56,533 nucleotides of DNA from Saprospiraceae bacterium (GCA_020437105.1 JAGQWR010000008.1:1-56533); one strand, 5' to 3'; counted from the first letter of the stretch, positions 9,042 to 19,000 are shown. Numbers and translations are program-made. The notes: generated from the letters alone by a model not told the origin.

Positions 9042-9108
9042 GGTCTATGCCTTTGGCTTGGTCTAGCTTGCCTGTCGGCTTTGCGGTCTAGGGACTGCGC
9101 CCGGTCTA
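9042..9108 (+). repeat. Four spaced copies of GGTCTA
   Basis: GGTCTA occurs at 9042, 9060, 9085 and 9103, with spacings of 18, 25 and 18 bases and a G/C-rich variable insert. This is too degenerate for a CRISPR array, and there are no cas genes. Confidence 0.5.
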
Positions 9109-9126
9109 ATGGAGACAAGTTCACGA

Positions 9127-9162
9127 TTTAAACGTTTTAAACGATTCAAACGCGTTAAACTT
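9127..9162 (+). repeat. 9-bp tandem repeat, four imperfect units
   Basis: The units are TTTAAACGT, TTTAAACGA, TTCAAACGC and GTTAAACTT. They begin 105 bases before the first gene of the secreted paralogue trio. They may be a binding site array or a slippage product. Confidence 0.65.
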
Positions 9163-9231
9163 GAGCGAAGCGAAGGAAATTAAGAATTCGAATTAGAGTC
9201 TCCGCCAGATAGTGAATTAAAATTTTACAAA

Positions 9232-9666
9232 ATGAAACGCGGAATCCTATTAATGCTGGTCGGTGTGTTGAGTTTGCCGATTTTTGGTCAGACGGCGACT
9301 ATAGAGGGGACTGTTACAGAGAAAGAAAGTGGGGAGGTAGTTCTTTTCGCAAATGTGGTACTGCTTCAGGATGGAGCTGTCGTTACCGGGGCTTCTACAG
9401 ATTTTGATGGGAATTTCCGGATATCCGGTATTGAAGCAGGGGTATATGACATTCGACTCAATTATATAGGTTTAAGGGAGTTTCTCCTGACCGGACTAGA
9501 AATAGTGGCTGGAGAAGCCATCAAAATAAATCCGCAATTGGAGGCAGAATATTGGGACTGTTGTTGTTTGCCCATTTACGTGCCCTCTCCTCCGCTAATA
9601 GATCAGGAAGATATGTATTTGGGGATGACCTTTAAGTTGGATAAACGGGGCAGGGTTATTCGCTAG
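9232..9666 (+). CDS. Small secreted protein with carboxypeptidase-regulatory-like domain (paralogue 1 of 3)
   Basis: A 144-residue exported protein. Signal peptide 1-19 (ending IFGQ) is followed by a CarboxypepD_reg-like beta sandwich at about 21-100, with the family pattern IEGTVTEKESGEVVLFANV, TDFDGNFRISGIEAGVYDI and YIGLREFLL. This domain normally begins TonB-dependent receptors of the SusC type and some metallopeptidases. Here it is followed only by a short tail with a CCC cluster (YWDCCCLPI) and a charged end. It lacks the plug-like and C-terminal parts seen in the next two genes. It is the first of three tandem paralogues in the same orientation, so it may be a truncated copy. The function is unknown. 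Confidence 0.75.
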   Translation: MKRGILLMLVGVLSLPIFGQTATIEGTVTEKESGEVVLFANVVLLQDGAVVTGASTDFDGNFRISGIEAGVYDIRLNYIGLREFLLTGLEIVAGEAIKINPQLEAEYWDCCCLPIYVPSPPLIDQEDMYLGMTFKLDKRGRVIR

Positions 9667-9754
9667 TTCATACCACATTATTACTTACACTTTACTGGAA
9701 TGTTTATTAACGGGTTATACCGAATGGGAGGGGTATGCTTACTAAACGATAGCT

Positions 9755-10540
9755 ATGAAAATTAAATTACTACTCAGTTTATTGGCCTTAATTATTGTGA
9801 TTGAGTTGTCAGCGCAGACCTCTTTGATTGGGACGGTGACGGATCAGGAAACGGGAGAACCTATCCTTTTTGGGAATGTTAAATTGTTTGAAAACGAGGT
9901 GTTTAAAATGGGCGTCCAGACCGACTTTGACGGGAATTACAGGTTTTACCCACTAGAACCCGGACTATATGATATTATAATTTCTTATGTAGGATATCCG
10001 GATCATTGGATAGAGGATGTGCAGGTGGAAGCAGGAAAGGAGAATCTATTAGATATTCATATTAAATCAGGAGAACACGGGGAGGTTATTATTAATGATG
10101 GGTATAAAAAAATAAAGCCAGATGATACATTGACGGCAGCGCAAATTGTACCAATTCCTCCGAGACGTGCAGTAGGTATTGTGGGTCATGTGCAGGAAAC
10201 TGGTGCGGAGCCCGAGGATGAGATTATTATCAGGGGGTCTGCGGCAGGCAGCAGGATTTATTACATTGATGGTGTTCGAGTTAACCTTGATCTACCTTCA
10301 CCAGCAGGAATTTATCTGAGTCAAACTACAGGGCAGGAAGACGGCTGGGTTACGCTCTTTGTGGATATGGAAATCAAAAAAGTACGCTTAACAGATTCAA
10401 GTGGAAAATTAGTCAAGCGATGGCGAAAGTTGAAGCCAGGAGAATACCCGATCCGTATAACCGGTTTCGTAAATGGGACTTATATAGTAAGTCATCAGGT
10501 AGATGGAACTACCTATGAATCTTTATTACCGGTTTACTAG
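9755..10540 (+). CDS. Secreted protein: carboxypeptidase-regulatory-like domain, TonB-plug-like fragment and sorting-domain-like end (paralogue 2 of 3)
   Basis: A 261-residue exported protein. Signal peptide about 1-20 (LSAQ) is followed by a CarboxypepD_reg-like domain at 22-105 (GTVTDQETGEPILFGNV, TDFDGNYRFYPLEPGLYDI, YVGY). Residues about 150-180 carry DEIIIRGSAAGSRIYYIDGV, which matches the plug of Bacteroidota TonB-dependent receptors (IRG...YYIDGV), yet no beta-barrel follows. The last 65 residues (KVRLTDSSGKLVKRW, LKPGEYPIRI, NGTYIVSHQVDG) resemble a T9SS type A domain without the usual PNP motif. The molecule may therefore be a surface protein built from receptor pieces. It is not a decayed receptor in the simple sense, because the frame is intact and paralogue 3 has the same layout. 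Confidence 0.75.
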   Translation: MKIKLLLSLLALIIVIELSAQTSLIGTVTDQETGEPILFGNVKLFENEVFKMGVQTDFDGNYRFYPLEPGLYDIIISYVGYPDHWIEDVQVEAGKENLLDIHIKSGEHGEVIINDGYKKIKPDDTLTAAQIVPIPPRRAVGIVGHVQETGAEPEDEIIIRGSAAGSRIYYIDGVRVNLDLPSPAGIYLSQTTGQEDGWVTLFVDMEIKKVRLTDSSGKLVKRWRKLKPGEYPIRITGFVNGTYIVSHQVDGTTYESLLPVY

Positions 10541-10683
10541 AAATTGATTTTGTTTTAGTAACAGTTCAAATTGACCAATGAGTTAAGATTGAATCTGTTT
10601 CCACTTCTCTTCATCTTAATAGCTATCGGGATTAGCTCCGGGCGTGCCTTGGTTCGATCAAACAAGTATATAATATAAAGCTT

Positions 10684-11514
10684 ATGAAAAACAAATTACT
10701 ACCCAGTTTACTGGGATTGGGGCTGGCGATTAGTCTATCTGCCCAGACCTCTCTATCTGGAAAGATTACAGATCTGGACTCCGGAGAACCAATCCTTTTT
10801 TGCAATGTTAAAATCTACCAGAATCAGATCTACAAAACGGGCGTCCAGTCTGACTTTGATGGAAATTACAGTTTTTCTCCACTAGCGCCCGGGCAATATG
10901 ATATCGAGGTTTCTTATGTAGGTTATATGCAAACGCGAGTTGAAGGTGTAGTAGTTGAGCCGGATAAAGAAAATCGATGTAATGTTGCTCTTGAGGCGGG
11001 TATTAACCTGGAAAAAGCGGTTATTATCGAATATGCCATGCTTTTTGAATCTGGCGGTTATTCAGAAGAGGTACTGCCGGTAAATGAACAGGGTCTGAAG
11101 CGTCCTTCAACTATCATCAATAATAATGATACCATTTTGAATGTTGGTTGTGGATCATCTGACGATGGGGAAGACGTAACGATAAAAGGTACACGTGCCA
11201 ACGCCACGATTTATTATTATGATTTCATTCGGATAAACGGGAATCCGATTGGGCCTGTGCGTATTTATCAGGTAGAAGGATCTGGAGAGAAAACAGGGAC
11301 AGCAACTTTAGTTGTTGATAAACAGGTGCAGGAAGTTGTTATTAAAAGTCCGGAGGGTAAGCGTATAAAAAAGTGGGGGAAATTAGATGCAGGAGAGTAT
11401 CTGCTGAAGGGGAAGTTTAAAAACCCCGGAAACTATATGGTGGTGTATCTGCTTGATGGCACCAATAAGGAGTTTTATTTTTTTGTGCCGGAAAAGGCGG
11501 CGATGAATGAATAA
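10684..11514 (+). CDS. Secreted protein: carboxypeptidase-regulatory-like domain plus plug-like fragment (paralogue 3 of 3)
   Basis: A 276-residue paralogue of the preceding gene. Signal peptide about 1-20 (LSAQ) is followed by a CarboxypepD_reg-like domain (GKITDLDSGEPILFCNV, SDFDGNYSFSPLAPGQYDI, YVGY). The plug-like stretch GEDVTIKGTRANATIYYYDF is more diverged than in paralogue 2 (IRG changed to IKG, YIDG to YYDF). The C-terminal strand-rich part (EVVIKSPEGKRIKKWGKL, DAGEYLLKGKF, GNYMVVYLLDG) parallels the sorting-domain-like end of paralogue 2. The start region (ATGAAAAACAAATTACTACCCAG) is nearly identical in DNA to that of paralogue 2, showing recent tandem duplication. A terminator follows at 11548. 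The ligand and partners are unknown. Confidence 0.75.
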   Translation: MKNKLLPSLLGLGLAISLSAQTSLSGKITDLDSGEPILFCNVKIYQNQIYKTGVQSDFDGNYSFSPLAPGQYDIEVSYVGYMQTRVEGVVVEPDKENRCNVALEAGINLEKAVIIEYAMLFESGGYSEEVLPVNEQGLKRPSTIINNNDTILNVGCGSSDDGEDVTIKGTRANATIYYYDFIRINGNPIGPVRIYQVEGSGEKTGTATLVVDKQVQEVVIKSPEGKRIKKWGKLDAGEYLLKGKFKNPGNYMVVYLLDGTNKEFYFFVPEKAAMNE

Positions 11515-11547
11515 AAATAAGCGTTCAATAGTTTTTTCATGGGATGA

Positions 11548-11576
11548 GGGGCTGCAGTTTACAGCAGCCCCTTTTT
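11548..11576 (+). terminator. Terminator after the secreted paralogue cluster
   Basis: GGGGCTGC (11548-11555) pairs with GCAGCCCC (11564-11571), followed by T5. It closes the plus-strand cluster just before the convergent nadE. Confidence 0.8.
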
Positions 11577-11594
11577 GGAGCTGTCAGGTTCCTT

Positions 11595-13232
11595 TTAGGA
11601 CAAGTATTTGCCCACTATCGGCATTCTGCGTCCCATTCCGAAGGCTTTGGGCGAGACTCGTAAAACCGGAGCTGTTTGATAGCGCTTAAATTCATTAATG
11701 TTGACCAGACGTAAAATCCGGTGGACCAGTTTTTCATCATAGCCCATGCCAATGATATCGTTTGGATCTTCCCGCTTCTCGATATAATGAAACAGGATTT
11801 CATCTAAAATATCATAATCCGGCAAGCTGTCGCTGTCTTTTTGGTTAGGCCGTAATTCGGCTGAAGGTGGCTTGGTAATGGTATTTTCGGGTATCACCTC
11901 TCCATCTTTATTAATATATCTGGCCAGCTCAAAAACCTCTGATTTATAAACATCTCCGATAACAGACAAACCACCGCACATATCTCCGTAGAGGGTGCCA
12001 TAACCAACCGCCATCTCACTTTTATTGGAGGTGTTGAGGAGAATATTCCCAAATTTATTGGAGAAAGCCATGAGTAAAACACCCCGGGCTCGTGCCTGAA
12101 GATTTTCTTCAGTAATATTGAAAGGCAAGCCCTCAAATTTTGGCGCCAGCGTATCGAGGAAGCTATCGTATATGTTTTTTATCGGAATGATGTCATAACT
12201 CAATCCCATGTTTTCGGCCAATTTGCGAGCATCATCCACTGAGTGATCGGAAGAGAATTGAGAAGGCATTAACAATACATGCACATTCTCCGACCCTAAT
12301 GCGCGAGCTGCCAGTACAGCTGTTACGGCAGAATCGATGCCTCCGGATAAGCCCAAAATGGCTTTTTTGAATCCGAGTTTATTGAAATAATCCCGGATCC
12401 CGGAGAGGAGTCCGTCGTGAATGAGTTGCATTTTGTTGCGTGTCTGCAGGTGTTGCCGACCACCTTTTTTTACCTCGTCCAGATCATAGACCCGCAGGCA
12501 TTCCTCAAAGTATGGGAGTTCGTCAAAAATTTCCCCGGAAGGGGAAGCTACCAAGGAACCTCCGTCGAATATCAACTCCGTTTGTGCGCCTACATGGTTG
12601 ACGTAAAACATTGGAATTTGATAGCGTTTTACATTGGCCTGCACAATCTGGGTGCGTTGGTTGGCCTGTATGTAGCTAAAGGGCGAAGCAGATAGGTTGA
12701 GAATAAAATCTGGCTGTTGATGTTGTAATTCATCCAGCGGACAAATAGTATATAGTGGATTTTCATTGCCAATATTCCAGATGTCTTCACAGACTGTTAG
12801 CGCAATGCGCTTGCCCTGATACTCGACCACCTGAAACTCCGAAGCGGGCTCGAAATAGCGGTATTCATCAAAGACATCATAAGTAGGCAGGAGTGCTTTA
12901 TGCTGTACGTGTTGGATGGTGCCGTCGGCCAGGAAGAAAGCTGAATTATAGAGGTCTTTTCCTTCCGGCACGGGGTTTCGGCTGGGCGATCCAACGACGA
13001 TTGCGATTCCGTGCGCTACATCGGCCAATTTTTGAACAGTAGCTTCGGCCAACTTAATAAAGTCATCAAATTCCAGAAAATCGCGGGGCGGGTATCCACA
13101 AGTGGAGAGTTCGCTAAAACAAATAAGATCGGCCTTCTTTGTCTTGGCTTCTTCTACTGATCGGAGCATCTGTTGGAGGTTTCCTTCAAAATTTCCAATG
13201 TGGAAGTTGAGTTGAGCAATTGCGATTTTCAT
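11595..13232 (-). CDS. nadE: Glutamine-dependent NAD+ synthetase
   Basis: A 545-residue two-domain enzyme that amidates deamido-NAD+ using ATP and ammonia released from glutamine. The N-terminal nitrilase/glutaminase domain (about 1-250) shows the Glu-Lys-Cys triad in FSELSTCGYPPRDF, HKALLPTYDVFDE and LTVCEDIWN. The C-terminal synthetase domain (about 270-545) has the ATP-pyrophosphatase P-loop LGLSGGIDSAVTA, then NTSNKSEMAVGYGTLYGDM and the substrate loop KPPSAELRPNQKDSDSLPDY. The length is normal for the glutamine-dependent form. The gene is divergent from dnaX with a -7 box at 13263-13270. It ends near the plus-strand terminator at 11548. Confidence 0.96.
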   Translation of the reverse strand: MKIAIAQLNFHIGNFEGNLQQMLRSVEEAKTKKADLICFSELSTCGYPPRDFLEFDDFIKLAEATVQKLADVAHGIAIVVGSPSRNPVPEGKDLYNSAFFLADGTIQHVQHKALLPTYDVFDEYRYFEPASEFQVVEYQGKRIALTVCEDIWNIGNENPLYTICPLDELQHQQPDFILNLSASPFSYIQANQRTQIVQANVKRYQIPMFYVNHVGAQTELIFDGGSLVASPSGEIFDELPYFEECLRVYDLDEVKKGGRQHLQTRNKMQLIHDGLLSGIRDYFNKLGFKKAILGLSGGIDSAVTAVLAARALGSENVHVLLMPSQFSSDHSVDDARKLAENMGLSYDIIPIKNIYDSFLDTLAPKFEGLPFNITEENLQARARGVLLMAFSNKFGNILLNTSNKSEMAVGYGTLYGDMCGGLSVIGDVYKSEVFELARYINKDGEVIPENTITKPPSAELRPNQKDSDSLPDYDILDEILFHYIEKREDPNDIIGMGYDEKLVHRILRLVNINEFKRYQTAPVLRVSPKAFGMGRRMPIVGKYLS

Positions 13233-13262
13233 AAGCAGGATTTAATCAGAACTTAGGACGCA

Positions 13263-13270
13263 CAAATGTA
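13263..13270 (-). promoter_or_regulatory. -7 promoter box upstream of nadE
   Basis: CAAATGTA reads TACATTTG on the minus strand, an exact TAnnTTTG match 31 bases upstream of the start codon. Confidence 0.6.
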
Positions 13271-13364
13271 AAACAAGGAACTTGATTTTTTGATTTCCAG
13301 GATCGGATGCATCTGGGAAGTCAGATCCGCGGAAGCAAACAGTCATAATTTCTCTGGCAATGAT

Positions 13365-13372
13365 TACCTTTA
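13365..13372 (+). promoter_or_regulatory. Possible -7 promoter box of dnaX
   Basis: TACCTTTA differs from the consensus only at the last base and lies 49 bases before the dnaX start. Confidence 0.4.
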
Positions 13373-13420
13373 TGACAATCACAAGCAGATCGCTTTAGTT
13401 TCAAAAGGTGGAAGTATTGT

Positions 13421-15187
13421 ATGAGTAATTTTGTTGTATCGGCGAGAAAGTATCGGCCTACCCGTTTTGTTGACGTGGTAGGACAGGAACATGTGTCTCA
13501 AACCTTGAAAAATGCCTTACAAAGCGATCATTTAGCACATGCCTTTTTGTTTTGCGGTCCGAGGGGAGTAGGAAAAACCACTTGTGCCCGGATTCTGGCG
13601 AAGGTGATCAATTGCCAAAATCTGAGTGCCGATCACGAGCCTTGTAATACCTGCTCCAGTTGCGAGGCCTTCAACCAAAATGCTTCCTTCAACATTACTG
13701 AACTCGATGCAGCCTCTAATAACAGCGTAGAGCATATCAGAGCGCTGATTGAGCAGGTGCGCTTCCAACCGCAGCAAGGGAAGTTTAAGGTGTTCATTAT
13801 TGATGAGGTACACATGCTTTCGGCACAGGCCTTTAATGCCTTTCTGAAAACATTGGAGGAACCGCCTCCCTACGCCATATTCATTTTGGCAACAACGGAG
13901 AAACACAAGATCATTCCGACCATCCTCTCCCGTTGTCAGATTTTTGATTTTAAACGAATCCAGATTCCCCAAATGGTGGCCCATCTGGAAAATATATGCA
14001 AAGAAGAGGGGATCGAGGCTGAACGGGAAGCCCTGCACGTGATCAGTCAAAAAGCAGATGGTGCCTTACGGGATGCGCTGTCTATCTTCGATCGGGTGGT
14101 TAGCTTCTCCGGTAAATCCGTGAAGTATGTGGATGTTATTGAAAACCTAAATGTACTTGACTACGACTATTACTTTCGAGCTACAGACTCGCTCCTTTCG
14201 GAGGATTATTCCGGCTTGATGTTATTGTTTGATGAAATTCTGACAAAGGGTTTTGAGGAAGATGTGTTTATTAATGGATTAGCCGCCCATTTTAGAAACC
14301 TGCTGGTTTGTAAAGATCCTGCGACCTGGGCTTTGCTGGAAGCGGGCGATCGTTTGAAGAAAAAATATCAGGATCAGGCCGCTATGACACCAGAGAGTTT
14401 GCTCCTAAGCGCACTCGATTTGGCCAACTTTTGCGACATCAACTTTCGGATGGCCCGTAACAAAAGGCTGCATGTGGAAATGTGTCTGATGAAAATGGCC
14501 TTTCTGCCAAGTGCAGTACGTGTCTCTTTGGGTGCAGCTCCAATCACGGAAAAAAAAACGGCTGACGAATCTGATTCAGCACCCGCCACAGTAAAGAAAA
14601 CGCCTGTAGCTGAGGTAGAAACGCTCAATACTCCGGAGCCTCAAGCTGTGGCCGCTCCAATAGCGGAAACCCCGACGCTCAAGGAGCCTGTGCCTGCTCC
14701 TCCTGTTGCCCGTCCGAAAAGCAAACAGTTTTCCACGCCGAAGATCGATTTAAGGTCGATTGAATCAGAAATAAAACAATCAGCCGCGGATGATGCCTTG
14801 TTGCCCACAGAACTCCGAAAAGAGGATGTTGAAATGGCTTGGGCTGCATTTGCCGATCAGGTAGAATCCGACTCACTCAAAGCAGTCATGCAGCAAACGG
14901 AGCTGGCAGTCGAAGACGGAAAAATGATTGTCATTGTCGGTAGGAAATTTTCGGAGAGCCAAATTAGGCAAGCAGACGAAATGATGGATTTCCTTCGGGA
15001 AAAACTGAATATGCCCGGCCTGATTCGCGAGTTTCGAATAGATGAATCTCTGGCACCCGCAGTAGAGGTGGTGAAACCAAAGAAGCTTCTGACTAATAAA
15101 GAAAAACTGCAGTTAATGAAGGAAGAAAATCCGCTGATTGCAGAATTTGGAAAGCGCTTTGACCTCCAGGAGGATAAAGATGAATAA
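13421..15187 (+). CDS. dnaX: DNA polymerase III subunit gamma/tau
   Basis: A 588-residue clamp-loader ATPase that loads the beta clamp on primed DNA. The AAA+ domain (about 1-230) has Walker A GPRGVGKT at residues 46-53, a four-cysteine zinc module (CQN...CNTCSSC, about 66-85), Walker B DEVHMLS and sensor 1 TTEKHKIIPTILSRCQIF. The lid and collar domain (about 230-365) ends at FRMARNKRLHVEMCLMKMAF. A Pro/Ala/Glu-rich linker (about 375-440) leads to a C-terminal tau-like domain. No programmed frameshift motif was noted, so a single product is assumed. The delta' subunit gene holB is in the same window at 36960. The gene stands alone, with 156 bases to the next gene. Confidence 0.96.
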   Translation: MSNFVVSARKYRPTRFVDVVGQEHVSQTLKNALQSDHLAHAFLFCGPRGVGKTTCARILAKVINCQNLSADHEPCNTCSSCEAFNQNASFNITELDAASNNSVEHIRALIEQVRFQPQQGKFKVFIIDEVHMLSAQAFNAFLKTLEEPPPYAIFILATTEKHKIIPTILSRCQIFDFKRIQIPQMVAHLENICKEEGIEAEREALHVISQKADGALRDALSIFDRVVSFSGKSVKYVDVIENLNVLDYDYYFRATDSLLSEDYSGLMLLFDEILTKGFEEDVFINGLAAHFRNLLVCKDPATWALLEAGDRLKKKYQDQAAMTPESLLLSALDLANFCDINFRMARNKRLHVEMCLMKMAFLPSAVRVSLGAAPITEKKTADESDSAPATVKKTPVAEVETLNTPEPQAVAAPIAETPTLKEPVPAPPVARPKSKQFSTPKIDLRSIESEIKQSAADDALLPTELRKEDVEMAWAAFADQVESDSLKAVMQQTELAVEDGKMIVIVGRKFSESQIRQADEMMDFLREKLNMPGLIREFRIDESLAPAVEVVKPKKLLTNKEKLQLMKEENPLIAEFGKRFDLQEDKDE

Positions 15188-15343
15188 TAGTTCAGACCCT
15201 TTCTGTTGAGGCACATTCAATTTGATGTTTTGAGTTTATTTGTTTGCTTCAAAACAGTTGAGTGTCATAATATCCAACTTGATTTTTTCTGATGTTGTTT
15301 AGAGAGTGTTCAAGTTTTATGTAAAAAGCAATTTGCCACCACT

Positions 15344-16033
15344 ATGCAGGAACAATCTCTTTGGTATTTAGAAAATATTGACGTCACCGGCGTTTTTTGT
15401 CCGAAGAAACTGGATATGGGAGATCTCCATTCAGAGAAGGTTTTCTCAAAAGGAGATTACATTTATTTGCCGGAGGATCAATCGGATAAAATTTATTTTT
15501 TGTTTGATGGTCAGGTGAAAATCGGAAGCTATTCTGATACCGGAAAGGAAATCACCAAAACCATTTTGGGGCGGGGAGAAGTATTTGGAATCCTCTCCAT
15601 GGTTGGAGAAGCAAAACGAAGAGACTTTGCGCAGGCGACTGAGAAAACCACTATATGTGTTGTTCCGGTAGAAGTTATGCGAACTATGATGCGGGAACAT
15701 TCCAGTTTAAACTTGTTTTTGATGCGCATGTTTGGATCGCGTATGTTGGAAATGGAACGGCGCCTGGAGTCTCTTGTTTTTAAAGACAGTCGAAGTCGTA
15801 TTATTGAATTCATTCAGGAATTGGTCGCCAAACGCGGTCAACGGGTCGGCTATGAGATGCTTGTCAGGAAATTTTTGACCCACCAGGAAATTGCTAATCT
15901 AACAGCAACTTCGAGGCAAACTGTTACGACAGTTTTGAATGAATTGAGAAATAAGAATATCTTGACCTTCAACAGAAAACGTTTGTTGGTCAGAGATATG
16001 GATCTTCTGGCTAATGCAGCCACGGAGACTTAA
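15344..16033 (+). CDS. Crp/Fnr-family transcriptional regulator
   Basis: A 229-residue regulator. The cyclic-nucleotide-binding-like beta roll (about 30-140) contains FSKGDYIYLPEDQSDKIYFL, DGQVKIGSYSDTGKEITKTI and LGRGEVFGI, followed by the long dimer helix (about 125-160) and a Crp-type helix-turn-helix (about 180-215) with LTHQEIANLTATSRQTVTTV and LNELRNKNIL. No N-terminal cysteine cluster for an Fnr iron-sulfur centre is present (only one Cys near residue 19), so oxygen sensing by Fe-S is unlikely; the effector is unknown. Its stop is 1 base before the start of the helicase-nuclease gene, which is followed after a 9-base gap by a molybdenum enzyme. The three genes are probably co-transcribed, so this may be an autoregulator of the group. 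Confidence 0.92.
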   Translation: MQEQSLWYLENIDVTGVFCPKKLDMGDLHSEKVFSKGDYIYLPEDQSDKIYFLFDGQVKIGSYSDTGKEITKTILGRGEVFGILSMVGEAKRRDFAQATEKTTICVVPVEVMRTMMREHSSLNLFLMRMFGSRMLEMERRLESLVFKDSRSRIIEFIQELVAKRGQRVGYEMLVRKFLTHQEIANLTATSRQTVTTVLNELRNKNILTFNRKRLLVRDMDLLANAATET

Positions 16034-16034
16034 T

Positions 16035-19000
16035 ATGGCAGCTGCCGACCAAAATCAACTTTTTAATGCTATCCTGAAGGGCCTCAATGCTGCCCAACAG
16101 ATGGCAGTGGACCAAATTGAAGGTCCGGTGCTTGTCGTGGCCGGGCCGGGTACGGGGAAAACCCATATCCTCGCAGCCCGAATCGGTCGGATACTGATGG
16201 AGACAGATGCGAGTCCCAATAATATTTTGTGTCTGACCTTTACAGATGCAGGCGTCATCGCTATGCGAAACCGCCTGTTAGACTTTATCGGTCCGACTGC
16301 ACATCGGATTCACATCTTTACTTTTCATTCTTTTTGCAATCGGATTATTCAGGATAACCTCTCTCTTTTTGGCCGGCACTATTTAGAGCCGTTGGATGAA
16401 TTAGAGCGGATTGAAATCGTACGTGAATTATTGGATGGCCTTCCGGCGGATCATCCCATGCGCCGGGTTTCCACAGGCGGATATTTTTACGAGCGTCATC
16501 TGCAGGATCTTTTCCAGCGCATGAAGAGTGAAAACTGGGAAGAGAAAGAAGTGCTCCAGCAGATTGAAACGTATCTGGAATTACTGCCCCAGCGGCCTGA
16601 TTTTCTATATAAAGTCAATCGGGGAGATATGGTAAAGGGCGAGTTGAAGACTGCCCTGTATGCGGAGGAGGTTCAGAAAATGAATCGCTTAAAAGCTGCA
16701 GTACCTTTATATAGTGCCTATCAGGAGGGACTGGATAAACGCGGGCGTTATGATTTTGAGGATATGATCCTCTGGGTTTTGAATGCCTTTAAGCAGTATC
16801 CGGCGCTTTTGCGAAATTATCAGGAACAATACCTCTACTTACTGGTCGATGAATACCAGGATACAAACGGTTCTCAAAACCAGATTTTACAACAATTACT
16901 GGCTTTCTGGGAAAATCCGAACATTTTTATCGTTGGTGATGATGATCAGTCTATCTACGAATTTCAGGGCGCCCGGCTGAAAAACCTTACGGACTTCTAT
17001 GAGCTTTATGCCGGTCACCTGAAGACCATTGTCTTGCAGGAAAATTACCGCTCTGCTCCTGCTATCCTGGAGGCCTCCGGAACACTAATTCTTCAAAACG
17101 AGAAACGCCTGATCCGGGCTTTGTCTGAACTGGGGCTGGAAAAGACTTTAAAAGCATCCGGACCGCTGGCAACATCGGATATGCAGCCCGAAATCGTGGT
17201 ATATCAAAATCGCCTTGAGGAGGCTGCCGGAATTGTGCATGCGATTGAACAGGCGGCTGAACAAGGGGTGCCACTTGACGAAATCGCAGTGATTTATGCC
17301 AAACACCGGCAGGCAGAATTATTGGTTGAACTGCTTCGCCGGAAAGGTATTCCCTTCCAGACAAAGCGGAAACCAAATGCGCTGGATTCGCCTATTGTGA
17401 AGCGCATCCGAACAATGCTGGAGTATATTTCTGCTGAACGCTACCGTCCGGGAAGTGGTGACATGCAGCTGTACCGAATGCTGCATTTTAAGCACTGGCA
17501 AATCCGACCGGCTGACCTGGGGAAGTTGAGTCTTGCGAGAGGCCGGGATTATAGTGCGACCGAAATGCCACTGCGCAGCTGGCTGGCTGATCCGAAAGTG
17601 TTGGAGTCACTTGCGCTTGAGGCACCCGATAAAATACAAGCTGCCCTTCAGATATTAGACACTTGTCTGTTGGAAGTGGATCAGGTTTTGTTGCCTCGGT
17701 TTTTGGAGTTTGTACTCAACGAATCCGGGTTATTGACCGACGTTTTTAAAGATTCGGAACGCGAATTGCATTTGGGGAATATTCTTGCCTTGCAGGAATT
17801 TATTCGCCACCAGGCGGCCAGAAACCCACGCATGGATCTGGAAGATGCGTTGGAGTTACTGCGTCGGATGGATACCAACCTGCTTATTCTGGAACAACGA
17901 AATATGCTTCCTTCTGCCAGTGGGGTACAACTCCTCACAGCACACGGATCAAAAGGATTGGAATTTAGGCATGTGTATATCCTGGATTGTGTCAAGGAGA
18001 GCTGGGAGCCGCGACGCAGTAGTGGTCAGTATCGTTTTTCCTTCCCGGATACACTGACCTTTAGTGGAGAGGAAGATGCGCTGGAGGCACGTAGGCGATT
18101 GTTTTATGTGTCGCTCACACGGGCTAAGGAGCGACTTCAGGTTTCTTTTGCGCAGGTTAATGATAAAGGGAAAGCACAACAGCCCCCTATATTTGTGGAA
18201 GAAATCCGGGAATCGGAGAGTGTTTTGTATCGGGAGGCCAGCCTGAATCCAGAGGTTGTGGCAGCGGCAGGTAAGCTGCTGTTAGAACAGATAAAAATCG
18301 TGCAGCATCCCGTTTATGATTATGAGCGGATAGAGCGTTTGCTGGATGATTTTGCGCTTTCTGTGTCGGGCATGAATACGTATCTCCGCTGTCCGCTTAG
18401 CTTTTTTTATGAACATTTGCTGCGGGTTCCGCGGCTGCCAAGTGAAGCAGCCAGCTTTGGTACGGCAATGCACAATAGCCTCCAATGGTTATTTGAACGG
18501 ATGCTGGGGCATAAATCCAGATCCTTTCCCGAAGTAGAAGATTTGATCCGGCATTTTAAATCGGAGATGGAAAAATCCAGATTTTATTTTACTCCCGCTC
18601 ATTTTCTACAGCGATTAACTATGGGCGAAAAATACCTGCGCCATCACTACCAACAAGGATTGTCCAAATGGTGCCGGAAAGTTCAGGTAGAAGTGGATAT
18701 TCGACAAGTGGAATGGGAGGGAATTCCGCTGCAAGGCGTAATAGATAAAGTAGAATATCTTGCAGATTCAGAGGTGAGGCTGGTTGATTATAAGACAGGA
18801 CGATACGATGCCAAAAGAACACGGCCGGCAAGCAATCGGAATGAAGAGGGTGGAAGTTACTGGCGCCAGTTGGTTTTTTACAAAATGCTGTTTGAGCAGA
18901 GTCGCGTCTTAAGTCCGGTTGCAAATAAAGGACGTATTACCTATCTGGAACCAGATGATCTTGGGGTGTTTCAGGAAGTGGATGTGGAGATGGGGCCGGC

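Larger units (their letters stand above)
8717..9231. other. Repeat-rich intergenic region between purH and the small secreted paralogues
   Basis: No gene or RNA gene is supported here. The region holds a perfect 18-bp palindrome at 8992-9009, TTTGAGTTTG-like direct repeats around it, four copies of GGTCTA (9042, 9060, 9085, 9103), and a 9-bp tandem repeat at 9127-9162. Each is listed separately. Confidence 0.6.

Noticed and set aside
9042..9108. GGTCTA copies as a CRISPR array
   Set aside because: The repeats are six bases, irregularly spaced and have no cas genes nearby.
13421..15187. A programmed frameshift in dnaX giving gamma and tau
   Set aside because: No clear A6G-type slippery site was seen near the expected place; the A8 run at about 14551 lies in the linker, but without an obvious stimulatory hairpin.
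15446..15813. Minus-strand frames inside the Crp-family gene
   Set aside because: They are shadows of the plus-strand gene with no signal or domain.
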